Assembly (NCBI RefSeq): GCF_000197735.1
Contig: NC_014550.1
Location: forward strand, 2,604,001-2,668,000
Source of the DNA: Glutamicibacter arilaitensis Re117
Lineage (GTDB): Bacteria > Actinomycetota > Actinomycetes > Actinomycetales > Micrococcaceae
Direction: 5' to 3'
Length of the DNA stretch: 64,000 bases
In this document: piece by piece, positions 57,701 to 64,000 of the stretch
Layout of the letters: each line of letters begins with the position of its first letter
How positions within the stretch are numbered: position 1 is the first letter of the stretch
Program-made: the position numbers and the translations under genes
The notes under the pieces: model-generated
Databases searched by the model: none
The model's input: the letters and a program-made list of their open reading frames with translations, nothing else
What the model was told of the DNA's origin: nothing

Positions 57701-58618
57701 GCCGTTGACCAAGAAGGCGTTAACAACCTTCAGGCGCTTCAGTGCACGAGCCTTCTTCTGGCCCTTGCCGTTTTCGATGATGGTCTTCAGCTCTTCAGCT
57801 TCGCCGGCCAAGTCGAAGTTCTCTAGGCGCTTCTGGATGGCTTCTGCACCCATGGAGCCTTCGAAGAACAGTCCGTACTTCTCACGCATGGTGCGGTACA
57901 GGCCTTCATCGCCTTCAAGGTCAGCGACCTTCAGGGTCTTGAAGCGTTCCCATACTGCACGCAGACGCTCGGCTTCAGCCTTAGCGCGCTTGTCGATCTG
58001 CAGCACGGTCTTCTCAGCCAGGGTGCGGGCCTTGTTCAGCTCCGCGTTCTTGGCGCCGTCAGCTTCCATGCGCTCCAGCTCGGCTTCCAAGTCGGCTGCA
58101 ACAGCCTTCTTGTCAGCTTCTGCGTTGTTCGCAAGGTTGCGCAGTTCCAGATCGTGCTGGGCCTGCAGGTTAGGCATTTCGGCGTGGCGACGCTCTTCGT
58201 TGACCGAAGTGATCATGTAGGCAGCGAAGTAGATGACCTTTTCGAGGTCCTTCGGAGCCAGATCAAGCAGGTAGCCCAAGCGCGATGGAACGCCCTTGAA
58301 GTACCAGATGTGGGTCACTGGAGCAGCAAGCTCGATGTGGCCCATGCGTTCACGACGAACGTTCGCACGGGTCACCTCAACGCCACAACGCTCGCAGATG
58401 ATGCCCTTGAAGCGCACGCGCTTGTACTTACCGCAGTAGCATTCCCAGTCACGGGAAGGGCCGAAGATCTTTTCGCAGAAAAGACCGTCCTTCTCCGGCT
58501 TCAGGGTGCGGTAGTTAATGGTTTCCGGCTTCTTGACCTCGCCGTAGCTCCATCCACGGATTTCATCCGCGGTGGCAAGGTTGATTCGCATGAGGCCGAA
58601 TGAGGAATCGCTGGACAT
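54728..58618 (-). CDS. rpoC: DNA-directed RNA polymerase beta' subunit
   Basis: Beta' holds the active-site magnesium: [12 protein letters not shown] is intact. The N-terminal zinc site is C-Y-C-G-K with C-E-R-C; a second cysteine cluster is [11 protein letters not shown]. The 1296-aa protein has the actinobacterial helical insertion near residues 140-230 (Glu/Ala/Lys-rich coiled coil). It follows rpoB by 98 bp. Confidence 0.99.
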   Translation of the reverse strand: MSSDSSFGLMRINLATADEIRGWSYGEVKKPETINYRTLKPEKDGLFCEKIFGPSRDWECYCGKYKRVRFKGIICERCGVEVTRANVRRERMGHIELAAPVTHIWYFKGVPSRLGYLLDLAPKDLEKVIYFAAYMITSVNEERRHAEMPNLQAQHDLELRNLANNAEADKKAVAADLEAELERMEADGAKNAELNKARTLAEKTVLQIDKRAKAEAERLRAVWERFKTLKVADLEGDEGLYRTMREKYGLFFEGSMGAEAIQKRLENFDLAGEAEELKTIIENGKGQKKARALKRLKVVNAFLVNGNSPKGMVLDAVPVIPPELRPMVQLDGGRFATSDLNDLYRRVINRNNRLKRLLDLGAPEIIVNNEKRMMQEAVDSLFDNGRRGRPVTGPGNRPLKSLSDMLKGKQGRFRQNLLGKRVDYSGRSVIVVGPQLKLHQCGLPKQMALELFKPFVMKRLVDLNHAQNIKSAKRMVERYRPQVWDVLEEIITEHPVLLNRAPTLHRLGIQAFEPQLIEGKALQLHPLVCGAFNADFDGDQMAVHLPLSPEAQAEARILMLSSHNILKPSDGRPVAQPSQDMIIGLHHLTTKRANEVGAGRVFATVSEAIMAKDLGELHLNAPIKVRVENFVPSADQPAPEGWEPGTPALLDTSLGQVLFNDTLPADYPWVATVAGKDALSEIVNDLAERYPKIIAAATLDNLKDAGFYWSTRSGVTVAISDITSNMDKAAILAPYEEKAAKVQASYDKGLIADTERRQDLIDIWTKATDEVAEAMKNGMEELNTINRMVTSKARGNYLQLRQIAGIRGLVSNPKGEIIPRPIKSSYREGLSVLEYFIATHGARKGLADTALKTANSGYLTRRLVDVSQDVIVREEDCGTKRGLTVAIADNTAGIRIKHETVENSAYTRTLATDVKNAEGTVLATAGSDVGDALIDELYAAGVDEIRVRSVLTCDSAVGTCALCYGRSLASGKTVDIGEAVGIIAAQSIGEPGTQLTMRTFHTGGVASADDITQGLPRIQELFEARTPKGVAPMSEVTGRVSIEDDEKQLRVVVTPDNGDEKQAYPVLRRARLLVEEGESIVAGTQLTSGTLDPKQVLRVLGPREAQKFLVREVQDVYQSQGVGIHDKHVEVIVRQMLRRVTVIESGETDLLPGELADRSRFTAANRKAVSEGKRPAAGRDEMMGITKASLATDSWLSAASFQETTRVLTQAAMEGKEDPLRGLKENVIIGKLIPAGTGLDRYTQVNVEPTDEAKATLFTGTSAFSSGLYDDALEGGLSPEFRAISMDDYDHGSDFR

Positions 58619-58682
58619 ATGGTCCTTTTCTCTCTTCTGTGGTGTCTGAAGTCGATACGAATGAGGGTTGAATTCTCGGCCG

Positions 58683-58707
58683 CTGCCTGCACGTTCAGCG
58701 CAGGCAG
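58683..58707 (-). other. Hairpin in the rpoB-rpoC intergenic gap
   Basis: CTGCCTGC pairs with GCAGGCAG over a 9-nt loop, just after the rpoB stop. Without a T-run it is more likely an RNA-processing or stability element than a terminator. Confidence 0.45.
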
Positions 58708-58716
58708 GGCGTCAAA

Positions 58717-61700
58717 TTAAACTTCCTCTACGGAGTTCGGCTCCGACCGGGAAAGGTCGATGCCCAGCTCTTCAGCGGCGCGGAACGATTCCTCGTCCGA
58801 CTCACGCATTTCGATAGTGTTGCCGTCGGTACCAAGTACCTCAACGTTCAAGCACAGCGACTGCATTTCCTTGATGAGCACCTTGAACGATTCCGGAACA
58901 CCTGGCTCTGGAACGTTCTCGCCCTTGACGATAGCTTCGTAGACCTTCACGCGGCCGTGGATATCATCCGACTTGATGGTCAGGATTTCCTGCAGCGTGT
59001 AAGCGGCACCGTATGCTTCCAGTGCCCAAACTTCCATTTCGCCGAAGCGCTGGCCACCGAACTGTGCCTTACCACCCAGTGGCTGCTGCGTGATCATGGA
59101 GTATGGACCGGTGGAGCGGGCGTGGATCTTGTCGTCCACCAAGTGGTGCAGCTTCAAGATGTACATGTAACCCACGGATACTGGATCCGGCAGTGGATCA
59201 CCGGAGCGGCCGTCGAACAACTTCGCCTTGCCAGAGTTGCCAATCAGGCGAACACCGTCACGGGTCTTGTTGGTCGCATCCAGGATTCCGCGGATTTCCT
59301 CTTCCGAGGCACCGTCGAAGACCGGGGTGGCCACAGTGGTGGAACCGGACTCGCGTGGCAGGTTCGGCAGATCGCGGACCCATTCAGGCTCGCCTTCAAT
59401 GGTCCAACCCTGCTTGGCAGCCCAACCCAGGTGGATTTCCATAACCTGACCGACGTTCATGCGGCCTGGAACACCCAGCGGGTTCAAGATGACATCCAAA
59501 GGAGTGCCGTCTTCCAGGAATGGCATGTCTTCCAGCGGCATGATGCGCGAGATGACACCCTTGTTACCGTGACGGCCTGCAAGCTTGTCACCAATGGAGA
59601 TCTTGCGCTTCTGTGCCACGTAAACGCGGACCAGCTGGTTCACGCCTGGGGACAGGTCATCGTCGTTGTCGCGGTCGAAGATGCGAACACCAATGACGGT
59701 GCCGGACTCGCCGTGCGGAACCTTCAGGGAAGTATCGCGAACTTCGCGGGACTTCTCACCGAAAATGGCACGCAGCAAGCGCTCTTCCGGGGTCAGCTCG
59801 GTCTCGCCCTTAGGGGTGACACGGCCTACCAGTACGTCGCCGGCTTCAACTTCAGCACCGATGTAGACGATGCCGCGGTCATCAAGCTGGGAGAGGATAT
59901 CTTCCGAGACGTTCGGGATGTCGCGGGTGATTTCCTCAGCACCGAGCTTGGTGTCGCGAGCGTCAACTTCATGCTCTTCGATGTGAATCGAGGTGAGCAC
60001 GTCATCGAAGATCATGCGCTGGGAGAGGATGATCGCATCCTCGTAGTTGTAGCCTTCCCACGACATGAATGCCACGAGCAGGTTCTTGCCCAGGGACAGC
60101 TCACCGGAGTCGGTCGACGGACCGTCAGCGATGATCGACTGGTACTCCAGGCGGTCGCCTTCGGAAACGCGAACGCGCTGGTTGTAGGCGTTGCCCTGGT
60201 TCGAGCGTGCGAACTTCATGATCGGGTACATCGACTCGGTGCCGTCATCGTTCATGACAACAACCAGGTCAGCAGAAACCTCGGTCACTACGCCTGGCTT
60301 GGAAGCCACCACGGAGTCGCCGGCGTCAACCGCGGCGAACTTCTCCATGCCGGTACCAACCAGCGGACGCTCGGACTTCAGCAGCGGCACAGCCTGGCGC
60401 TGCATGTTGGCGCCCATCAGTGCACGGTTGGCATCGTCGTGCTCGAGGAATGGAATCAGTGCGGTTGCAACCGAAACCATCTGGCGAGGCGAAACGTCCA
60501 TGAAGGTTACTTCAGCGGAATCGACGATAACAGGCTCGCCGCCACCGCCCTTTTCACGAACCAGCACGGTCTCTTCAACGAAGCGGCCGTTCTCATCCAA
60601 AGGCGCGTTGGCCTGTGCGATGTAGTGCTGCAGCTCGTCATCGGCGGTCAGGTAGTCGACCTCGTTGGACACGACGCCATTGGCAACGCGGCGGTACGGG
60701 GTTTCGATGAAGCCGAAGGAGTTGATGCGGCCGTAGGTTGCCAACGAACCGATCAGACCAATGTTCGGGCCTTCGGGAGTTTCAATTGGGCACATGCGTC
60801 CGTAGTGCGACGGGTGAACGTCTCGAACTTCCATGCCTGCGCGGTCACGGGACAGACCACCTGGGCCCAGAGCCGACAAGCGACGCTTGTGGGTCAGGCC
60901 GGCCAGTGGGTTGTTCTGGTCCATGAACTGCGAGAGCTGCGAGGTTCCGAAGAACTCCTTGATGGCAGCTACGACAGGGCGGATGTTGATCAGGGTCTGC
61001 GGGGTGATTGCCTCGACGTCCTGGGTGGTCATGCGCTCGCGCACAACACGCTCCATGCGGGACAGGCCGGTGCGGACCTGGTTCTCGATCAGTTCGCCAA
61101 CTGCGCGGATGCGGCGGTTGCCGAAGTGGTCGATGTCATCGACGTTCACAGGAACATCGACGATCTCGCCCTTGCGGGTGCCCTTGACGCTCTTCTCCCC
61201 GGCGTGCAGCGCAACGAGGTAGCGGATCATGGCAACGAGGTCATCAAGCGAGAGAACCGAAGCGTTCTCAGCGTTGACCGGAGTCTCCACGCCCAGCTTG
61301 CGATTGATCTTGTAACGGCCAACCTTGGCCAGATCATAGCGCTTAGGCTCGAAGTACATGTTCTTCAGCAGTGCCTGTGCGGCTTCAACCGTTGGAGGCT
61401 CGCCTGGACGCAGCTTGCGGTAGATGTCCAGCAAGGCTTCGTTCTGATCCTTGATGCTGTCCTTTTCCAAGGTAGCGCGCATCGAATCGTACTGGCCGAA
61501 CTCAGACAGGATCTGCTCTTCGGACCAGCCAAGGGCCTTGAGCAAAACGGTTACCGACTGCTTGCGCTTGCGGTCAAGGCGTACGCCAATCTGGTCGCGC
61601 TTGTCGATTTCCAGCTCGAACCATGCACCACGCGATGGGATGATGCGTGCCGAGTAGATCGTCTTGTCACTGGTCTTGTCCGGTGCGGACTCGAAGTACG

Positions 61701-62223
61701 CACCTGGGGAGCGAACCAGCTGGGAAACAACGACACGCTCGGTGCCGTTGATGATGAAGGTGCCCTTCTCGCTCATCAGCGGGAAATCGCCCATGAACAC
61801 GGTCTGCTGCTTGATTTCGCCGGTTTCATTGTTCATGAATTCAGCCTTGACATACAGCGGTGCCGCGTAAGTGGCGTCGCGGTCCTTGCACTCTGCAATC
61901 GAGTACTTCGGATCAGCGAACTCCGGCTCCGAGAAGCTCAAGGACATGGTGTCCTGGAAGTCCTCGATAGGGGAGATTTCCTCGAAGATTTCTGCCAGGC
62001 CCGAGGTGTTAGGCACGCTGAAGTCGCCAGCGGCTTCTGCCTTGGCCAGGCGCTCTACCCAGTTCTGGTTGCCGACGAGGCGGTCAAAGCTCTCGGTCTG
62101 CAATGCCAGCAGGTTAGGCACTTCAAGGGGCTCGTGAATCTTTGCAAAAGAAAGTCGGCCAGCGTATGCAGCATCGCGGGCCGAACTAGCGGTTTGGTTG
62201 TTAGGGTTGCTCGAGGCGACCAA
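58717..62223 (-). CDS. rpoB: DNA-directed RNA polymerase beta subunit
   Basis: Beta forms one side of the polymerase cleft. The rifampicin region, [15 protein letters not shown], followed by [10 protein letters not shown], is wild-type. I place the start at TTG 62223 (V-A-S-S-N-P-N-N), with AAGGA about 7 nt upstream, giving 1168 aa; the five-codon extension to 62238 contains that site. It is followed by rpoC. Confidence 0.99.
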   Translation of the reverse strand: MVASSNPNNQTASSARDAAYAGRLSFAKIHEPLEVPNLLALQTESFDRLVGNQNWVERLAKAEAAGDFSVPNTSGLAEIFEEISPIEDFQDTMSLSFSEPEFADPKYSIAECKDRDATYAAPLYVKAEFMNNETGEIKQQTVFMGDFPLMSEKGTFIINGTERVVVSQLVRSPGAYFESAPDKTSDKTIYSARIIPSRGAWFELEIDKRDQIGVRLDRKRKQSVTVLLKALGWSEEQILSEFGQYDSMRATLEKDSIKDQNEALLDIYRKLRPGEPPTVEAAQALLKNMYFEPKRYDLAKVGRYKINRKLGVETPVNAENASVLSLDDLVAMIRYLVALHAGEKSVKGTRKGEIVDVPVNVDDIDHFGNRRIRAVGELIENQVRTGLSRMERVVRERMTTQDVEAITPQTLINIRPVVAAIKEFFGTSQLSQFMDQNNPLAGLTHKRRLSALGPGGLSRDRAGMEVRDVHPSHYGRMCPIETPEGPNIGLIGSLATYGRINSFGFIETPYRRVANGVVSNEVDYLTADDELQHYIAQANAPLDENGRFVEETVLVREKGGGGEPVIVDSAEVTFMDVSPRQMVSVATALIPFLEHDDANRALMGANMQRQAVPLLKSERPLVGTGMEKFAAVDAGDSVVASKPGVVTEVSADLVVVMNDDGTESMYPIMKFARSNQGNAYNQRVRVSEGDRLEYQSIIADGPSTDSGELSLGKNLLVAFMSWEGYNYEDAIILSQRMIFDDVLTSIHIEEHEVDARDTKLGAEEITRDIPNVSEDILSQLDDRGIVYIGAEVEAGDVLVGRVTPKGETELTPEERLLRAIFGEKSREVRDTSLKVPHGESGTVIGVRIFDRDNDDDLSPGVNQLVRVYVAQKRKISIGDKLAGRHGNKGVISRIMPLEDMPFLEDGTPLDVILNPLGVPGRMNVGQVMEIHLGWAAKQGWTIEGEPEWVRDLPNLPRESGSTTVATPVFDGASEEEIRGILDATNKTRDGVRLIGNSGKAKLFDGRSGDPLPDPVSVGYMYILKLHHLVDDKIHARSTGPYSMITQQPLGGKAQFGGQRFGEMEVWALEAYGAAYTLQEILTIKSDDIHGRVKVYEAIVKGENVPEPGVPESFKVLIKEMQSLCLNVEVLGTDGNTIEMRESDEESFRAAEELGIDLSRSEPNSVEEV

Positions 62224-62363
62224 GATGGATCCTTCCAAAGACCGTCAGGTTTCCGAACGCTTACCGTGCTAAGGTTCCTGCCATAGGACAGTTCCTCTTT
62301 TTTCGTCCGCACGAACCCACCGCTATATGAAGGCCGCGCGCAAACAGCAAGGCGCAAATTTCT

Positions 62364-62392
62364 ACTCTACCGGAGGAAAATCCGGTTGTCGA
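62364..62392 (-). promoter_or_regulatory. Promoter of rpoBC
   Basis: On the minus strand TCGACA (62392-62387), a 17-bp spacer and TAGAGT (62369-62364) make a good housekeeping-sigma promoter. It gives a leader of about 135 nt before rpoB. The rest of the gap (62393-62834) contains no gene; it must also hold the promoter of the following plus-strand gene, which I could not place. Confidence 0.6.
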
Positions 62393-62834
62393 TACTCGGT
62401 GCAGAAATTCGTGCTATAGTTTTCGCCCCCTCTTTCGCCCGGGGCACCATTGCGTTCTGACTGCCGAGCTCTAGCAACTCCCCCAAGCGAATCCTGCGCG
62501 GATTTTGATTCATATTTACCCAAATGATCCCCTTGTTTTCGGCGATCTGAGGAAATCATTGAAATTCAGCTCGCAGCCAATGCGCTGTCCGTTTTTCGAA
62601 TTTCTGTGGCACATATGTGTTTTGTCACATCTGTGCAAACAAGGCGGAAAACGCCAGTTTTTGCGCCTCTTCGGTACCTGCTCAAGGTTTTTTGGCAATA
62701 ATTTTAAACCGCTTCTGCCGGTCATTGCTCCCTGCTCCCCAGCTGAGTTAAGCCCTGGCGCCGACGTGTGTCTGGTGGCTTCTTGTAGGACCACTAGCTA
62801 TGATCGAGCAAACATCCACGGTTAAGGAGAAGAA

Positions 62835-63332
62835 GTGAACAAGCTGCAGTCAGATGAAGCACTCACCCGAGTTACCCTGGACGCTTCGCGCCGGAATGTA
62901 CCGATTGAGATTGTGCCGCGCGAGAAGGTGAGCTCGTTGGAAGAAGCTGCCGATGCTTTAGGCATCTCAGCCTCCGCCCTGCTCAAGACCCTTGTGATCA
63001 AGAAATCCGACGATACGTTCGTTTTCGCTCTGATCCCGGGCGGCCGGAAACTTGATTGGGCCAAGCTGCGCACGGTGATTGGCGTCAACAAGCTTTCGTT
63101 ACCGCCATCGGATATCGCATGGGATGTCACGCACTACGAACCCGGAACCATCACGCCCTTCGGCTCGCATACGGTGCTGCCGGTTTATATCGATGCCACC
63201 GTCTTTGATGAGCCGGTCCCAGAACATATCGGCTTGGGCAGTGGGGACCGCACCCATGGCTTGCTGGTTCGGGCTAAGGATCTGGTTAGCGGATTTGATG
63301 CCAAGATTGTTGATATTTCGACTCCGGAATAG
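62835..63332 (+). CDS. ybaK: YbaK/EbsC-family aminoacyl-tRNA deacylase
   Basis: A 165-aa YbaK/ProX-type protein, a family that clears mischarged tRNAs (such as Cys-tRNAPro). S-A-L-L-K-T-L-V-I-K contains the conserved catalytic-region Lys, and G-S-H-T-V-L-P-V-Y and G-L-G-S-G-D are later family motifs. GTG 62835 has AAGGAG 6 nt upstream. Its last 47 bp overlap the convergent acyltransferase gene. Exact tRNA specificity cannot be read from the sequence. Confidence 0.9.
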   Translation: MNKLQSDEALTRVTLDASRRNVPIEIVPREKVSSLEEAADALGISASALLKTLVIKKSDDTFVFALIPGGRKLDWAKLRTVIGVNKLSLPPSDIAWDVTHYEPGTITPFGSHTVLPVYIDATVFDEPVPEHIGLGSGDRTHGLLVRAKDLVSGFDAKIVDISTPE

Positions 63333-64000
63333 CCAGCTCCGGCTTGGCCAAGGCCTTCTTCGCCCAGCTCCGGGCCATGGTCAAGCCGTTGATGGTCGCA
63401 TTGCGCAGTGGCAGTCCAAAGGGTTGTTCAACGTAGCGGGCCACCAGATACGCAACAAAGAGCATCAGCACCATCAACCCGGCCAGCAAAACGTACTTGT
63501 TGACCACGTCGTGCAGCTGGTTGATCAGCCACCAGCCCCATAGCTGGTGGATCAGGTACAGCGGGTAGGTCAGTGAGCCTGCCACTGCTAGCCATTTGCC
63601 CTGGACGTTTTTCAGCGGGGTCAGGGTACACACCGCGAGCAGTACGACGCACAACACTGCTAGCAGCTGGAAATGCCATGCCGGAATATCCAGACCGGAA
63701 AGGAAGTCCGCGTCCTTGCGGCCCTTGATGCCGGTGAAATAGGCGGCGATGGCAGTATTGCCGGCAACCATTGCCCAGCGAAGCGCACTGTGTCCGTTTT
63801 GGTAGATCAGGTACAGCACCATGCCAGCTGCGAACAGGGCCGCATATTCACCAGCGATCCACTCCTGAAGCGAGTCCAGGTTGGTGAAGTGCAGATAGAG
63901 GCCTAGTGCGGGCCAGATGCCCGCCAGCCAGAGAATGTGCCTGTTCTTCACCAAACCGAAGGCCAACAGCACCGCAAGCAAGATGTAGAAGCGCAGTTCC
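63286..64000 (-). CDS. Acyltransferase-3 family membrane protein (C-terminal part, runs off the right edge)
   Basis: The frame is open to the window edge, where E-L-R-F-Y-I-L-L is the conserved V-E-x-x-F-Y segment of acyltransferase-3 (OafA-type) enzymes. About seven membrane helices follow, with L-T-Y-P-L-Y-L-I-H-Q and Y-V-E-Q-P-F-G near the end as in the family. Such enzymes O-acetylate cell-surface sugars. The N-terminal part with the catalytic His is outside the window. Its last 47 bp overlap the deacylase gene tail-to-tail. Confidence 0.88.
   Translation of the reverse strand, partial: ELRFYILLAVLLAFGLVKNRHILWLAGIWPALGLYLHFTNLDSLQEWIAGEYAALFAAGMVLYLIYQNGHSALRWAMVAGNTAIAAYFTGIKGRKDADFLSGLDIPAWHFQLLAVLCVVLLAVCTLTPLKNVQGKWLAVAGSLTYPLYLIHQLWGWWLINQLHDVVNKYVLLAGLMVLMLFVAYLVARYVEQPFGLPLRNATINGLTMARSWAKKALAKPELAIPESKYQQSWHQIR

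Noticed and set aside
58957..62286. A 1109-codon plus-strand open frame opposite rpoB
   Set aside because: It is the antisense shadow of a strongly codon-biased gene; the translation has no family features and rpoB is certain.

Overview
The window is an ordinary chromosomal segment of a medium-GC actinobacterium. Gene order, short-lid adenylate kinase, frequent GTG/TTG starts, TAGAGT/TAGACT-type -10 boxes and the protein sequences all fit the Micrococcaceae (Arthrobacter/Glutamicibacter type). That placement is by recognition, not by a search. I saw no rRNA, tRNA, IS element, prophage or CRISPR array.

Left part (1-9500) is the accessory part. It holds the 5' end of a family-5 solute-binding lipoprotein gene behind a LacI-type regulator whose last codons appear frameshifted. 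Next comes a compact sucrose/fructan regulon laid out like the E. coli csc cluster: a LacI regulator divergent from a GH32 beta-fructosidase, a PfkB fructokinase and a LacY/CscB-like proton symporter, with a good promoter and an operator-like inverted repeat. It is followed by a Tat-type metallophosphoesterase interrupted by one amber codon and by a frameshifted C-terminal fragment of a type I restriction subunit (hsdR).

9500-24600 is housekeeping. On the minus strand are alr-tsaE-tsaB-rimI-tsaD (overlapping genes: alanine racemase plus the t6A tRNA modification set), mscL and coaA. On the plus strand are glmS, acpS and nnr. On the minus strand again are ugd, glmM, rpsI-rplM and truA. Two tandem paralogous lipoprotein genes of unknown function sit on the plus strand between rplQ and truA.

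26100-62300 is the ribosomal/transcription super-cluster, all on the minus strand. Read in transcription order it is rpoB-rpoC, rpsL-rpsG-fusA-tuf, a 1255-aa polytopic membrane protein, the S10 operon (rpsJ to rpsQ), a four-gene accessory insertion (ridA pseudogene, AraC regulator, VOC protein, EEP-family membrane protein), the spc operon (rplN to rplO), secY-adk, map, infA, rpmJ, rpsM, rpsK, rpoA and rplQ. rpsD and rpsN are not in the cluster. rpmJ (37 codons, TTG start) lies at 28825-28938. Rho-independent-type hairpins mark most operon ends. The intergenic regions before rpoA and before rpsM contain nested inverted repeats that look like structured RNA leaders.

The right edge holds a YbaK-family tRNA deacylase gene, overlapping tail-to-tail with the 3' part of an acyltransferase-3 gene that runs off the window.

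I found no convincing wholly new system. The best leads are the rpoA leader with mutually exclusive pairings, the giant membrane protein between tuf and rpsJ, the twin lipoproteins, and a cluster of recent gene-inactivating lesions (lacI, phosphoesterase, hsdR, ridA).
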